DNA of 64,000 bases from Amblyomma americanum (lineage: Eukaryota > Arthropoda > Arachnida > Ixodida > Ixodidae): positions 151,155,311 to 151,219,310 of the forward strand of contig NC_135502.1 of assembly GCF_052857255.1 (NCBI RefSeq), in the 5' to 3' direction. The position numbers were made by a program, and so were the translations under genes. Each line of letters starts with the position of its first letter. Position 1 is the stretch's first letter. The notes beneath the pieces are model-generated. The model searched no databases and was not told the origin of the DNA. It was given only the letters and a program-made list of their open reading frames with translations. This document shows positions 28,470 through 38,658 of this stretch, piece after piece.

Positions 28470-28640
28470 TAATAATATTAATTGGTTTTTTGGGAAAGCA
28501 AATGGCGCAGTATCTGTCTCATATATCGTTGGACACCTGAACCGCGCCGTAAAGGAAGGGTTAAAGGAGGGAGTGAAAGAAGAAAGGAAGAATAGGTGAC
28601 GTAGTGGACGGCTCCGCAATAATTTCGACCACCTGGGGAT
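28470..28640 (-). mobile_element. SINE-like fragment 4 (5'-truncated, subtype b)
   Basis: This is a subtype b copy, 4.30 kb right of fragment 2. That distance is explained by a 3.39-kb block shift plus one extra 915-bp unit. The tail reads AATAATATTAATTGG. It carries GGGAAAGCAAATGG, a change shared with fragment 5, so fragments 4 and 5 are closest relatives. Confidence 0.75.
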
Positions 28641-31062
28641 AACTATTTCGTAATTTTGGTTCAGATTGTTGGCTTTGTTCTACCTGGCTGCATCGGTCGC
28701 GAGAACGCCTGGATTACTCACAGCGACCTGAAAATGCTGAACAGATGTAATACCGAGAGTTACGATGCTACAAGGAACATCGAGCAACATGGCATCAGCC
28801 CCTGTGGGAACGGAACACTGCTGTCCACGGCCCTCGGAGTAACATAGCAGCCGCTGCGACATCGACGTCAAACTGCTTTAAACGGAGTCACGCTCCGTAC
28901 ATCGGAACGGGACATGGTGGAACCGTGAGCGAGATGACGTTGAGGAACTATTTCGTCTTTTCAGTTCAGATTGTTGGTTTTGTTCCACCTGGCTGCATTG
29001 CTCATGCTCATGAGAAGGCCTGGATTACCGACACCGACCTGAAACGCTGAATAGATGTAACTCCGAGAGTTACGATGCTACAAGGAACATCGAGCAACAC
29101 GGCATCAGCCCCTGAGGGAACAGTCCACCGCTGTGCACGGCCCTCGGAGTAACATGGGAGCCGCTGCGACATCGACGTCAAACTGCTTTAAAAAGAATCA
29201 CGCTGCATTCATCGGAACGGGGAAAATTTTACACCGTTTGCGAGATGACGTTGAGGAACTATTTCGACTTTTTAGTTCAGATTGTTGGTTTTGTTCTATC
29301 TGGCTGCATTGCTCATGTGAAGGCCTGGATTACCGATAACGACCTGAAAACGTTGAACAGATGTAACTAGGAGAGTTACGATATTACAAGCAACATCGAG
29401 CATCACGGTATCATGCCGTGTGCGAACAGTCCACCGCTGTCCACGGCCCTCGGAGTAACAAGGGAGCCGCTGCGACATCGACGCCAAACTGCTTTAAACA
29501 GATTCACGCTCCGTTAATCGGAACGGGGCATGGTGGCGCGGTGAGCGAGATGATTTTGAGCAACTATTTCGTCTTTTTGGTTCAGATTGTTGGTTTTGTT
29601 CTACCTTGCTGCATTGCTCACGGGAACTCCTGGATTACCGACAGCGACCTGAAAACGCTGAACAGACGTAATACCGAGAGTTACGATGCTACAAAGAACA
29701 TCGAGCAACACGGCATCAGCCCCTGTGGGAACAGTTCTCGGAGTATTATGGGAGCCGCTGCGACATCGACATCAAACTGCTTTAAAAAGCATCACGCTGC
29801 GTTTATCGGAACGGGGAAAATTTTTCACCGTGAGCAAGATGGCGTTGAGGAAGTATTTCGCCTTTTTAGCTCAGATTGTTGGTTTTGTTCTATCTGGCCG
29901 CATTGCTCATGTGAACGCCTGGATTACCGACAGCGCCCTGAAAACGCGTGAACAGATGTAACTCCGAGAGTTACGATGCTACAAAGAACATCGAACAACA
30001 CGGCATCAAGCCCTGTGGGAACAGTCCACCGCTGTCCACGGACCTCGGAGTAACATGGGAGGCGCTTCGACATCGACGCCAAACTGCTTTAAACAGAGTC
30101 ACGCTCCGTTCATCGGACCGGGGAAAATGTTTCACCGTGAGCGAGATGACGTTCAGCAACTATTTCGTCCTTTTGGTTCAGATTGTTGGTTTTGTTCTAC
30201 CTGGCTGCATTGCTCACGAGAACGCCTGCATTATCGACAGCGACCTGAAAACGCTGAACAGATGTAATACCGAGTGTTACGATGCTACACGGAACACCGA
30301 GAAACACGGCATTAGCCCCTGTGGGAACAGTTCTCGGAGTAACATGGGAGCTGCTGCGACATCGACATCAAACTGCTTTAAAAAGCATCACGCTGCGTTT
30401 ATCGGAACGGGGAAAATTTTTCACCGTGAGCGAGATGATGTTGAGGAAGTATTTCGCCTTTTTAGTTCAGATTGTTGGTTTTGTTCTATCTGGCCGCACT
30501 GCTCATGTGAACGCCTGGATTACCGACAGCGACCTGAAAACGCTGAACAGATGTAACTCCGAGAGTTACGATGCTACAAAGAACATCGAACAACACGGCA
30601 TCAAGCCCTGTGGGAACAGTCTACCGCTGTCCACGGACCTCGGAGAAACATGGGAGCTGCTGCGACATCGACATCAAACTGCTTTAAAAAGCATCACGCT
30701 GCGTTTATCGGAACGGGGGAAATTTTTCACCGTGAGCGAGATGACGTTGAGGAAGTATTTCGTCTTTTTGGTTCAGGTTGTTGGTTTTGTTCTACCTGGC
30801 TGCATTGCTCATGAGAACGCCTGGATTACCGACAGCGACCTGAAAACGCTGAAGAGATGTAACACCGAGAGTTACGATGCTACAAGGAACACCGAGCAAC
30901 ACGGCATCAGCCCCTGTGGGAACGGTACACTGCTGTCCCCGGCCATTGGAGCAACATGTGAGCCGCTGCGACATCGACATCAAACTGCTTTAAAAAGAAT
31001 CACGCTGCTTTCATCGCAACGGGGAAAATTTTACGCCGTTTGCGAGATGACGCTGAGGAACT

Positions 31063-31466
31063 CAGCTATCTTCCTGGGAGGTGCTACCCGGTCACTACAA
31101 AAGCCACCGACGCCTTGGAACCAGTTGGGGCACGACACCACAGTGATCTTGGTCACGAAAATGCCCTTTCTGATGCAGGCTATCCTTTGGAGCATCGCTT
31201 TCGTCTGCCACGACAACGTCGGCTATTTCCTGCCGAACCACCACAACGGATCCGCCTGGAACCTACCGGCCAAGCATTATCTTGAAGAAGAAGCCATTGA
31301 CCGGCTGCCGCTTCCAGCACTTTCCACATCGTTCGTCTGGCAACATCATTCAGCTATCTTCCTGGGAGGTGCTACCCGGTCACTACAAAAGCCACCGACG
31401 CCTTGGAACCAGTTGGGGCACGACACCACAGTGAACTTGGTCACGAAAATGCCCTTTCTGATGCAG
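31063..31466 (+). repeat. Tandem 5' monomers of retrotransposon copy 1
   Basis: The first 288 bp (31063-31350) start CAGCTATCTTCCTGGGAGG. The same sequence restarts at 31351 and runs 116 bp to CTGATGCAG at 31466, then gives way to the unique ORF1 region. One full plus one partial monomer upstream of ORF1 resembles the monomeric promoter regions known from some LINEs. Because 288 is a multiple of three, this part stays open in the ORF1 frame, but there is no sign that it is translated. Confidence 0.88.
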
Positions 31467-31562
31467 ATCAGTTACTTACCGCACGCTACTTGCGTTTGCA
31501 CTAGTGATCCGTTCGTTATAGCGGTGTCGTGCCCCCCTGGCATACGCGACGCCTGTCGTAGG

Positions 31563-32354
31563 ATGTTACGCTGCGCATGCATGTGTTCGCTCAACGCGTG
31601 TATTGTCTACTTACAGCTTATTATGCCAGGCGATGTCGAACTAAATCCCGGACCTGTCGACAGTCATGCAGATGTCACACTTGAAACTATTGCCAACGCA
31701 ATAGCACGATTAGAAGCCACCCAGAACTCCGTACTCGCAGAGCTTACACTCATCCGCACAGCTCAAACGAAATTTGACAAACTTGTAAACGACCTTTCTT
31801 TGCGCGTAGACGCACTGGAAAAAAGCGTTGAAAATCCCAAGTCAAGCAGGGCAGACTCAGATTCAATCGTGAAATTGACCACGCACATTAAATAGCTAAA
31901 CGACAAATGTGATGACGCGGAAAATCGACTTCGCCGATCTAATCTAATATTCTTTGGGATTCCAGATGCCAGTGACGAAACATGGACACAGTCAGAACAG
32001 CATATAATATCACTCTGTTCACAGGAACTAGACATCAGTATCAGTGACACCGCGATTGAACGCGCTCACAGACTGGGCCGTTTCAAGCCTGGAAAGAACC
32101 GTCCAATTATTGCTAAGTTTTCTCATTTTAAAGATAAGACCAAAATTTTGTCAGCTATACCGCAGCTCAAAATATCAACCTATGCAATACGTGATGACTA
32201 CTCTGCCCGAGTCCGATTAGCCCGCCAGAAATTGTACGCTTTTGGCAAGGAATGTAACAGCAAGTTCAAGATGCGTTTCGACAAACTTATCATCGATGAA
32301 AAGCAATTTATCTACGATACCGAATCCGATTCTGTTTTAGAGGTCAAATCATAG
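31563..32354 (+). pseudogene. Retrotransposon ORF1, copy 1, nonsense-mutated
   Basis: This is the counterpart of the intact ORF1 at 37783-38574, with TAG at 31893-31895 in place of the codon for Gln111. The break falls after the 2A-like motif (GDVELNPGP at 31629-31655) and most of the coiled coil, and before the basic RNA-binding-type domain. Any product would therefore lack the C-terminal half. Other differences from copy 2 are Pro for Ser before the 2A motif, Ser for Ala near residue 100, and Asp for Glu near residue 211. The frame is also open far upstream into the 5' monomers and satellite, which I take as accidental. The start at 31563 is the first ATG after the 5' monomers; 31449 is an alternative. 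Confidence 0.85.
31629..31655 (+). other. 2A-like translational-recoding motif in ORF1 (copy 1)
   Basis: The nine-residue motif GDVELNPGP is identical to the right copy. The residue before it is Pro instead of Ser (CCA/TCA). The motif is preserved although this ORF1 is truncated downstream at 31893. Confidence 0.83.
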
Positions 32355-32438
32355 CGCTCACTGCCGACGGCTACGCTTCCATTTTCCACTCCCCCTCACC
32401 AACAGTCTAGCCGGAATAGAATACCTGCTCATAAGGTC

Positions 32439-35210
32439 ATGTCAGTAATGTACACAAACATCTGCAGTTATTTATCAAAAAAAGAGGCCATTGAAACCCT
32501 CCTTCATGACAACGACACCGACATTGCCATTTTCACAGAATCGTGGCTGAATTCTGACGTTGATAACAGCGAGTTACTTGACGATGAAAACTTATTCACT
32601 ATTCATAGGCTTGATAGGGTTGGGCGCAGAGGAGGCGGAGTGCTGGTTTTTGTAAAATCTAGTATACCTTCATTTCCAGTCAAGATTACTTGTAGCCACG
32701 AAATAACATGCGTCCGAATATCTCTACCTTCTAGCACTGTTATCCTCACAGCTTGCTACCGTGCGCCTGATTCCGATAGTACCTTTGTTGACGATCTTTG
32801 CAGTGTCCTTTAAAACTTGCATTTTCGCTTTCCAAATGTTGAACATGTGGTCTGTGGGGATTTCAACTTCCCAGACATTGACTGGAACAATCTGTATGCA
32901 CCTTCTCGTCAGTCCAACGAATTTCTTGACATGGTACTCACATTTAACCTCATGCAAACAGTTAAAATAGCAACCCGGGGCACTAATATTCTTGACCTTA
33001 TCCTGGTATCAAATCCAGATTTTATCCGGTCACTGTCATGTGTTGATTTCCTCAGTGATCATAAATTGCTGTTGTGTGATCTTTCTATTCCAATCCCCAT
33101 GAAACAACCGTCAATAAAATACATACGTAGTTACAAAAGAGCCGATTTCGCTAAGATTAATTCCGAGCTTAATAAGTATTTTCCGTACATCCTAAATTCT
33201 TCTCCTGCTCGAACAATAGATCAAAACTGGCTACTCTATAAAAATAAAATTTTATCGCTTATTGATGCTTACGTTCCCCTCATACGTATTCGTGGTGATG
33301 CTAGGAAACCGTGGTATTCCAACACACTAAGAAGACTATCGAATAAAAAGAAACGCCTCTACCGTGAAGCGAAAAATTCTACTTTCGCTTCTAAATGGCA
33401 AAAATACCTGGCATGTCTTCACCAATATACACGGTTATTACGACACAGTAAAAAGAAATTCTTTCATCAGGACTTGAAGAACATTATTCGTAATAATCCA
33501 AAGAAATTTTGGTCCATACTGGCACCACACACTCACCGTTCACGAGACATCACCTTGTTTGACGAACGTGGTGCATCTGTTCCCACAGAACTCCGCTCAG
33601 ATACAATGAATTCATATTTTTCATCGGTGTTCACCCATGAGCCCCCTCAAAATATACCACCAGTTCCCAATTCAAATTTTCCTCAAATGCCCCCCATTCA
33701 CATTGCAGCGGAAGGCATTGTGAAAATAATTGATGGGCTTAAAACGTCGAAAGCACCAGGCCCTGATGGAATTCCTGCAAAATTTCTTAAGAGCACTAAG
33801 GAAAGTTCTAGCCTATTCCTTCAAGTTATTTTCGAGCAGTCATTGACTACGGGTTTGCTTCCGAAAGACTGGAAAATAAGCAAAGTTGTGCCGGTGTTTA
33901 AAGCAGGTAACAGATCAGATCCCTCAAATTATCGCCCAATATCTCTTACATGCATTGCCTGTAAGCTTCTAGAGCACGTCATATATTCACATGTTGCATC
34001 ACACCTCGATCAGAACAATTTCTTTTTTACTAAGCAGCATGGTTTCCGTTCCGGTTTTTCGTGTGAAACTCAGCTATTTGAATTTACCACTGACCTCCAC
34101 TTAAATATGGACTCTTCATACCAAACTGACATTATCTTTTTAGATTTTTCTAAAGCCTTCGATCGCGTGCCCCATCTTCGCCTCATGTCTAAACTCTCCG
34201 GACTGTCCATTGATCCTCTCGTTTTATCATGGATACATTGCTTTTTAACAGGTCGCTCCCAATACACAGTAATCGACAATCATCCTTCAGGCACTACTAA
34301 CGTTATCTCTGGCGTTCCCCAAGGTTCCGTTCTTGGCCCACTTCTTTTTCTAATCTTCATTAATGACCTTCCTTCCGGTGTTTCATCCACTATTCGGCTT
34401 TTTGCGGATGATTGCATCCTTTATCGTCGCATTGTCACTAACAGGGATCAACTATCGCTTCAGAACGACTTACACATAATAGAACGGTGGTGTTCCGACT
34501 GGCTTATGCAGCTGAATGTCTCAAAGTGCCAATTCATGCAAGTATCGCGAAAACGTTCCAACATCAGATCTGCATATTCACTCCTGTCAAACACGGTAAC
34601 CCAAGTCCAATCATATCGGTACCTTGGAATCACCATCTCCAGCAAATTAACCTGGTCGGAACACATCTTATATCTAGCATCTAGAGCATCAAAATCACTT
34701 GGCCTCATCCGAAGATCCCTGTACCTAGCCCCTCCTTCTGTTCGAAAATTAGCATACGAAACATTCACCCGTACCATACTTGATTATGCAGCGGCTATAT
34801 GGAATCCTCACCAAGCATACTTAATTAACACCTTAGAAGCCGTTCAAAACAGAGCAGCCCGTTTTATATCCTCAAATTACAATAGACACAGCAGTATCAC
34901 CAGTATTAAATCTTCACTTAACATCCCGCCACTAGAGCTCCGACGGAAAATCGCACGACTCTGCCTCTTTCATAAGTTATATTACAATTTTCCTGATCTT
35001 CGTGACACATTATTACTAGCTCCCATCAGAACATCGCGCCGCCTGTTTAACCTCCTCAGCATTCAACGTATACATGGATCGACCTTGGCATTTAATAAAT
35101 CTTTTCTTCCAACTGCAATAGAAAATTGGAACCTGCTACCCGACTACATTGTTAACGAGCGCGACGCTACTAAATTTCGACAGGCATTAATTAATCACTG
35201 TACTGAATAA
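32439..35210 (+). pseudogene. Retrotransposon ORF2 (endonuclease-reverse transcriptase), copy 1, nonsense-mutated
   Basis: This frame is collinear with the intact 923-residue ORF2 of copy 2, except for TAA at 32811-32813 replacing the codon for Ser125. The stop lies inside the endonuclease domain, between the TESW motif and GDFN, so neither a whole endonuclease nor an RT linked to it can be made by normal translation. The remaining 797-codon stretch from ATG 32817 is open and keeps GDFN, SDH, GVPQGSVLGPLL and FADD. This copy retains the family-typical FINDLP where copy 2 has FIIDLP. Other differences are Val/Ala near 134, Pro/Thr at 410 and Tyr/Phe at 561. Confidence 0.9.
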
Positions 35211-35477
35211 AAGACACTTCTCAAACTTCACCCAGTTAACATATTATTTTTCTTGTTGTTGTTGTAGTTGTTACCGCCTAATTCAGCCTTGTGCCCTTCA
35301 TTATTGACCAACGTTGTATTGTGATGTATCGTTTTTCATTTTATTGTATTGCATTATGTTTTGTTGTATTAACGTATTATTCTTAGTTGCATTTGCTTTG
35401 TCCCCCCCCCTTATGTAATGCCTCAACAGAGGCCTTTAAGGGTATAATAAATGATGATGATGATGATGATGATGATG
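35211..35477 (+). other. Retrotransposon 3' UTR with terminal hairpin and (ATG)9 tail, copy 1
   Basis: After the ORF2 stop come about 200 bp of T-rich sequence and a run of nine C. A hairpin GCCTC-AACA-GAGGC (35420-35433) follows, then TTTAAGGGTATAATAA and nine ATG repeats that abut the target. A short stem-loop plus a simple-repeat tail is the usual 3' recognition end of CR1/L2-type LINEs, where the RT initiates. The repeat tail makes an accidental open frame running into the satellite. Confidence 0.82.
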
Positions 35478-37282
35478 AACTATTTCGACTTTTTAGTTCA
35501 GTTTGTTGGTTTTGTTCTTTATGGCTGCATTGCTCATGTGAACGCCTGGATTACCGATAACGACCTGAAAACGCTGAACAGATGTAACTCTGAGAGTTAC
35601 GATATTACAAGCAACATCGAGCAACACGGCATCAAGCCCTGTGCGAACAGGCCACCGCTGTCCACGGCCCTCGGTGTAACATGGGAGCCGCTGCGACATC
35701 GACGCCAAACTGCTTTAAACAGATTCACGCTCCGTTAATCGGAACGGGGCATGGTGGCGCGGTAAGCGAGATGACGTTGAGCAACTATTTCGTCTTTTCA
35801 GTTCTGATTGTTGGTTTTGTTCCACCTGGCTGCATTGCTCATGAGAAGGCCTGGATTACCGACACCGACCTGAAACGCTGAATAGATGTAACTCCGAGAG
35901 TTATGTTGCTACAAGGAACATCGAGCAACACGGCATCAGCCCCTGTGGGAACAGTTCTCGGAGTATTATGGGAGCCGCTGCGACATCGACATCAAACTGC
36001 TTTAAAAAGCATCACGCTGCGTTTATCGGAACGGGGAAAATTTTTCACCGTGAGCGAGATGGCGTTGAGGAAGTATTTCGCCTTTTTAGCTCAGATTGTT
36101 GGTTTTGTTCTATCTGGCCGCATTGCTCATGTGAACGCCTGGATTACCGACAGCGCCCTGAAAACGCGTGAACAGATGTAACTCCGAGAGTTACGATGCT
36201 ACAAAGAACATCGAACAACACGGCATCAAGCCCTGTGGGAACAGTCCACCGCTGTCCACGGACCTCGGAGTAACATGGGAGGCGCTGCGACATCGACGCC
36301 AAACTGCTTTAAACAGAGTCACGCTCCGTTCATCGGACCGGGGAAAATGTTTCACCGTGAGCGAGATGACGTTCAGCAACTATTTCGTCCTTTTGGTTCA
36401 GATTGTTGGTTTTTTTCTACCTGGCTGCATTGCTCACGAGAACGCCTGCATTATCGACAGCGACCTGAAAACGCTGAACATATGTAATACCGAGAGTTAC
36501 GATGCTACACGGAACACCGAGAAACACGGCATTAGCCCCTGTGGGAACAGTTCTCGGAGTAACATGGGAGCTGCTGCGACATCGACATCAAACTGCTTTA
36601 AAAAGCATCACGCTGCGTTTATCGGAACGGGGAAAATTTTTCACCGTGAGCGAGATGACGTTGTAGAACTATTTCTTCTTTTTGGTTCAGATTGTTGGCT
36701 TTGTTCTACTTGGCTGCATTGCTCATGTGAACGCCTGGATTACCGACAGCGACCTGAAAACGCTGAACAGATGTAACTCCGAGAGTTACGATGCTACAAA
36801 GAACATCGAACAACATGGCATCAAGCCCTGTGGGAACAGTCTACCGCTGTCCACGGACCTCGGAGTAACATGGGAGCTGCTGCGACATCGACTTCAAACT
36901 GCTTTAAACCGAGTCACGCTGCGTTTGTCGGAACGGGGAAAATTTTTCACCGTGAGCGAGATGACGTTGAGGAAGTATTTCGTCTTTTTGGTTCAGGTTG
37001 TTGGTTTTGTTCTACCTGGCTGCATTGCTCATGAGAACGCCTGGATTACCGACAGCGACCTGAAAACGCTGAACAGATGTAACACCGAGAGTTACGATGC
37101 TACAAGGAACACCGAGCAACACGGCATCAGCCCCTGTGGGAACGGTACACTGCTGTCCCCGGCCATTGGAGCAACATGTGAGCCGCTGCGACATCGACAT
37201 CAAACTGCTTTAAAAAGAATCACGCTGCTTTCATCGCAACGGGGAAAATTTTACGCCGTTTGCGAGATGACGCTGAGGAACT
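35478..37282 (+). repeat. Satellite array between the two retrotransposons
   Basis: About six monomers of the same ~300-bp family separate the two retrotransposon copies. The first begins AACTATTTCGAC directly after the ATG-repeat tail of the left element. It continues with the diagnostic variant TTCAGTTTGTTGG, shared only with the monomers right of the second element and with the empty site near 46.15 kb. The last monomer ends TGACGCTGAGGAACT at the 5' end of the right element. The switch from left-copy 3' flank to right-copy 5' flank lies near 35,910-35,950, which is the junction of the 6.22-kb tandem duplication. Confidence 0.93.
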
Positions 37283-37686
37283 CAGCTATCTTCCTGGGAG
37301 GTGCTACCCGGTCACTACAAAAGCCACCAACGCCTTGGAACCAGTTGAGGCACGACACCACAGTGAACTTGGTCACGAAAATGCCCTTTCTGATGCAGGC
37401 TATCCTTTGGAGCATCGCTTTCGTCTGCCACGACAACGTCGGCTATTTCCTGCCGAACCACCACAACGGATCCGCCTGGAACCTACCGGCCAAGCATTAT
37501 CTTGAAGAAGAAGCCATTGACCGGCCGCCGCTTCCAGCACTTTCCACATCGTTCGTCTGGCAACATCATTCAGCTATCTTCCTGGGAGGTGCTACCCGGT
37601 CACTACAAAAGCCACCGACGCCTTGGAACCAGTTGGGGCACGACACCACAGTGAACGTGGTCACGAAAATGCCCTTTCTGATGCAG
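37283..37686 (+). repeat. Tandem 5' monomers of retrotransposon copy 2
   Basis: The arrangement matches the left element: a complete 288-bp unit (37283-37570) and a 116-bp partial unit (37571-37686). The two units inside one element differ by only a few bases (for example CCAACGCC against CCGACGCC). A promoter role is inferred by analogy, since no promoter motif was recognised. Confidence 0.87.
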
Positions 37687-37782
37687 GTCAGTTACTTACC
37701 GCACGCTACTTGCGTTTGCACTAGTGATCCGTTCGTTATAGCGGTGTCGTGCCCCCCTGGCATACGCGACGCCTGTCGTAGG

Positions 37783-38574
37783 ATGTTACGCTGCGCATGC
37801 ATGTGTTCGCTCAACGCGTGTATTGTCTACTTACAGCTTATTATGTCAGGCGATGTCGAACTAAATCCCGGACCTGTCGACAGTCATGCAGATGTCACAC
37901 TTGAAACTATTGCCAACGCAATAGCACGATTAGAAGCCACCCAGAACTCCGTACTCGCAGAGCTTACACTCATCCGCACAGCTCAAACGAAATTTGACAA
38001 ACTTGTAAACGACCTTTCTTTGCGCGTAGACGCACTGGAAAAAAGCGTTGAAAATCCCAAGTCAAGCAGGGCAGACGCAGATTCAATCGTGAAATTGACC
38101 ACGCACATTAAACAGCTAAACGACAAATGTGATGACGCGGAAAATCGACTTCGCCGATCTAATCTAATATTCTTTGGGATTCCAGATGCCAGTGACGAAA
38201 CATGGACACAGTCAGAACAGCATATAATATCACTCTGTTCACAGGAACTAGACATCAGTATCAGTGACACCGCGATTGAACGCGCTCACAGACTGGGCCG
38301 TTTCAAGCCTGGAAAGAACCGTCCAATTATTGCTAAGTTTTCTCATTTTAAAGATAAGACCAAAATTTTGTCAGCTATACCGCAGCTCAAAATATCAACC
38401 TATGCAATACGTGAAGACTACTCTGCCCGAGTCCGATTAGCCCGCCAGAAATTGTACGCTTTTGGCAAGGAATGTAACAGCAAGTTCAAGATGCGTTTCG
38501 ACAAACTTATCATCGATGAAAAGCAATTTATCTACGATACCGAATCCGATTCTGTTTTAGAGGTCAAATCATAG
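37783..38574 (+). CDS. Retrotransposon ORF1 protein with 2A-like motif
   Basis: This 263-residue nucleic-acid-binding-type ORF1 protein is predicted to coat the element RNA. Residues 1-21 are Cys-rich and hydrophobic (MLRCACMCSL then CIVYLQLIM). They are followed by GDVELNPGP at 23-31, an exact match to the 2A consensus D(V/I)ExNPGP. In known 2A sequences this makes the ribosome skip the last Gly-Pro bond, here releasing a ~30-residue leader. Residues 36-120 look like a coiled coil with regular Leu/Ile spacing. Residues 122-200 (RRSNLIFFGIPD ... IERAHRLGR ... RPIIAKF) resemble the RRM/C-terminal region of L1-type ORF1 proteins. The start is uncertain. The frame is open upstream into satellite; I chose the first ATG after the 5' monomers (A at -3). 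ATG 37669 would give 301 residues. ORF2 begins 84 bp downstream. Confidence 0.85.
   Translation: MLRCACMCSLNACIVYLQLIMSGDVELNPGPVDSHADVTLETIANAIARLEATQNSVLAELTLIRTAQTKFDKLVNDLSLRVDALEKSVENPKSSRADADSIVKLTTHIKQLNDKCDDAENRLRRSNLIFFGIPDASDETWTQSEQHIISLCSQELDISISDTAIERAHRLGRFKPGKNRPIIAKFSHFKDKTKILSAIPQLKISTYAIREDYSARVRLARQKLYAFGKECNSKFKMRFDKLIIDEKQFIYDTESDSVLEVKS
37849..37875 (+). other. 2A-like translational-recoding motif in ORF1 (copy 2)
   Basis: Codons GGC to CCT encode GDVELNPGP, the complete 2A core including the terminal NPG/P skip site. 2A-like sequences at the N-terminus of ORF1 are known from APE-type non-LTR retrotransposons, so this is a family feature and not a viral gene. Function here is inferred from the motif. 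The residues just upstream are hydrophobic, which suits the context that known 2A sequences need. Confidence 0.85.
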
Positions 38575-38658
38575 CGCTCACTGCCGACGGCTACGCTTCC
38601 ATTTTCCACTCCCCCTCACCAACAGTCTAGCCGGAATAGAATACCTGCTCATAAGGTC

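Larger units (their letters stand above)
1..31062 (+). repeat. Satellite array, ~300-bp monomer (left part)
   Basis: Head-to-tail monomers repeat without a break apart from four short SINE-like inserts. A convenient phase start is AACTATTTCG. Landmarks in order are TTCAGATTGTTGG, GCTGCATTGCTCA, GCCTGGATTACCGACA, GAGAGTTACGATGCTAC, AACATCGAGCAAC, CGGAGTAACATGGGAGCC, GACATCGACG, then CATCGGAACGGGG and GAGATGACGTTGAGG. Full monomers are 305 bp. A second class of about 288 bp lacks 17 bp just before CGGAG. A third variant end has GGGAAAATTTTT in place of GGGGCATGGTGG. Adjacent monomers differ visibly, while blocks of several monomers recur nearly unchanged, which is higher-order organisation. No host gene, tRNA or rRNA was seen in this stretch; the open frames are by-products of the monomer. 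Confidence 0.95.
31063..35477 (+). mobile_element. APE-type non-LTR retrotransposon (CR1/L2/Jockey-like), copy 1, inactivated
   Basis: The 4,415-bp element has one and a part 5' monomers, ORF1, an 84-bp spacer, ORF2, and a 3' UTR ending in a hairpin and nine ATG repeats. Comparison with the empty site at 46,150 fixes the ends. The left flank ends GCTGAGGAACT, and the right flank resumes AACTATTTCG, giving a 4-5 bp target duplication (AACT or GAACT). There is no LTR and no poly(A). Both ORFs carry one nonsense mutation (TAG at 31893, TAA at 32811), so this copy cannot make full products. Endonuclease and RT motifs place it among CR1/L2/Jockey-type LINEs; I cannot assign the clade more finely. 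Confidence 0.93.
29730..35949 (+). repeat. 6.22-kb segmental tandem duplication, left copy (contains retrotransposon 1)
   Basis: Satellite flank plus the complete retrotransposon recur at 35,950-42,174 with an offset of 6,220 bp before the 3' homopolymer and 6,225 bp after it. Matching points include 29948/36168 and 31063/37283. The duplication boundary lies inside homologous monomers: GTTCTCGGAGTATTATGGG occurs only near 29,735 and 35,955. Flanking insertions are identical in both, so the element was present before the duplication. Confidence 0.88.

Noticed and set aside
30282..31895. A 537-codon open frame starting in satellite and running into the left LINE
   Set aside because: The first ~260 codons are translated satellite monomers and then LINE 5' monomers. 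Continuity is an accident of K-type monomers lacking the usual stop and of the 288-bp 5' period. Only the ORF1 part is supported.
35211..35500. A poly-Met protein start at the ATG repeats
   Set aside because: The ATG run is the LINE simple-repeat tail. The frame continues only into satellite.
37849..37875. An integrated picorna-like virus, suggested by the 2A motif
   Set aside because: The motif sits in a LINE ORF1 followed by APE endonuclease and RT. No viral capsid, helicase, protease or RdRp sequence is present, and 2A-like motifs are known in such LINEs.
36682..38574. A 630-codon open frame read as one satellite-LINE fusion protein
   Set aside because: Same reason as the left copy. Only the part after the 5' monomers has recognisable protein features, so the CDS was started at 37783.
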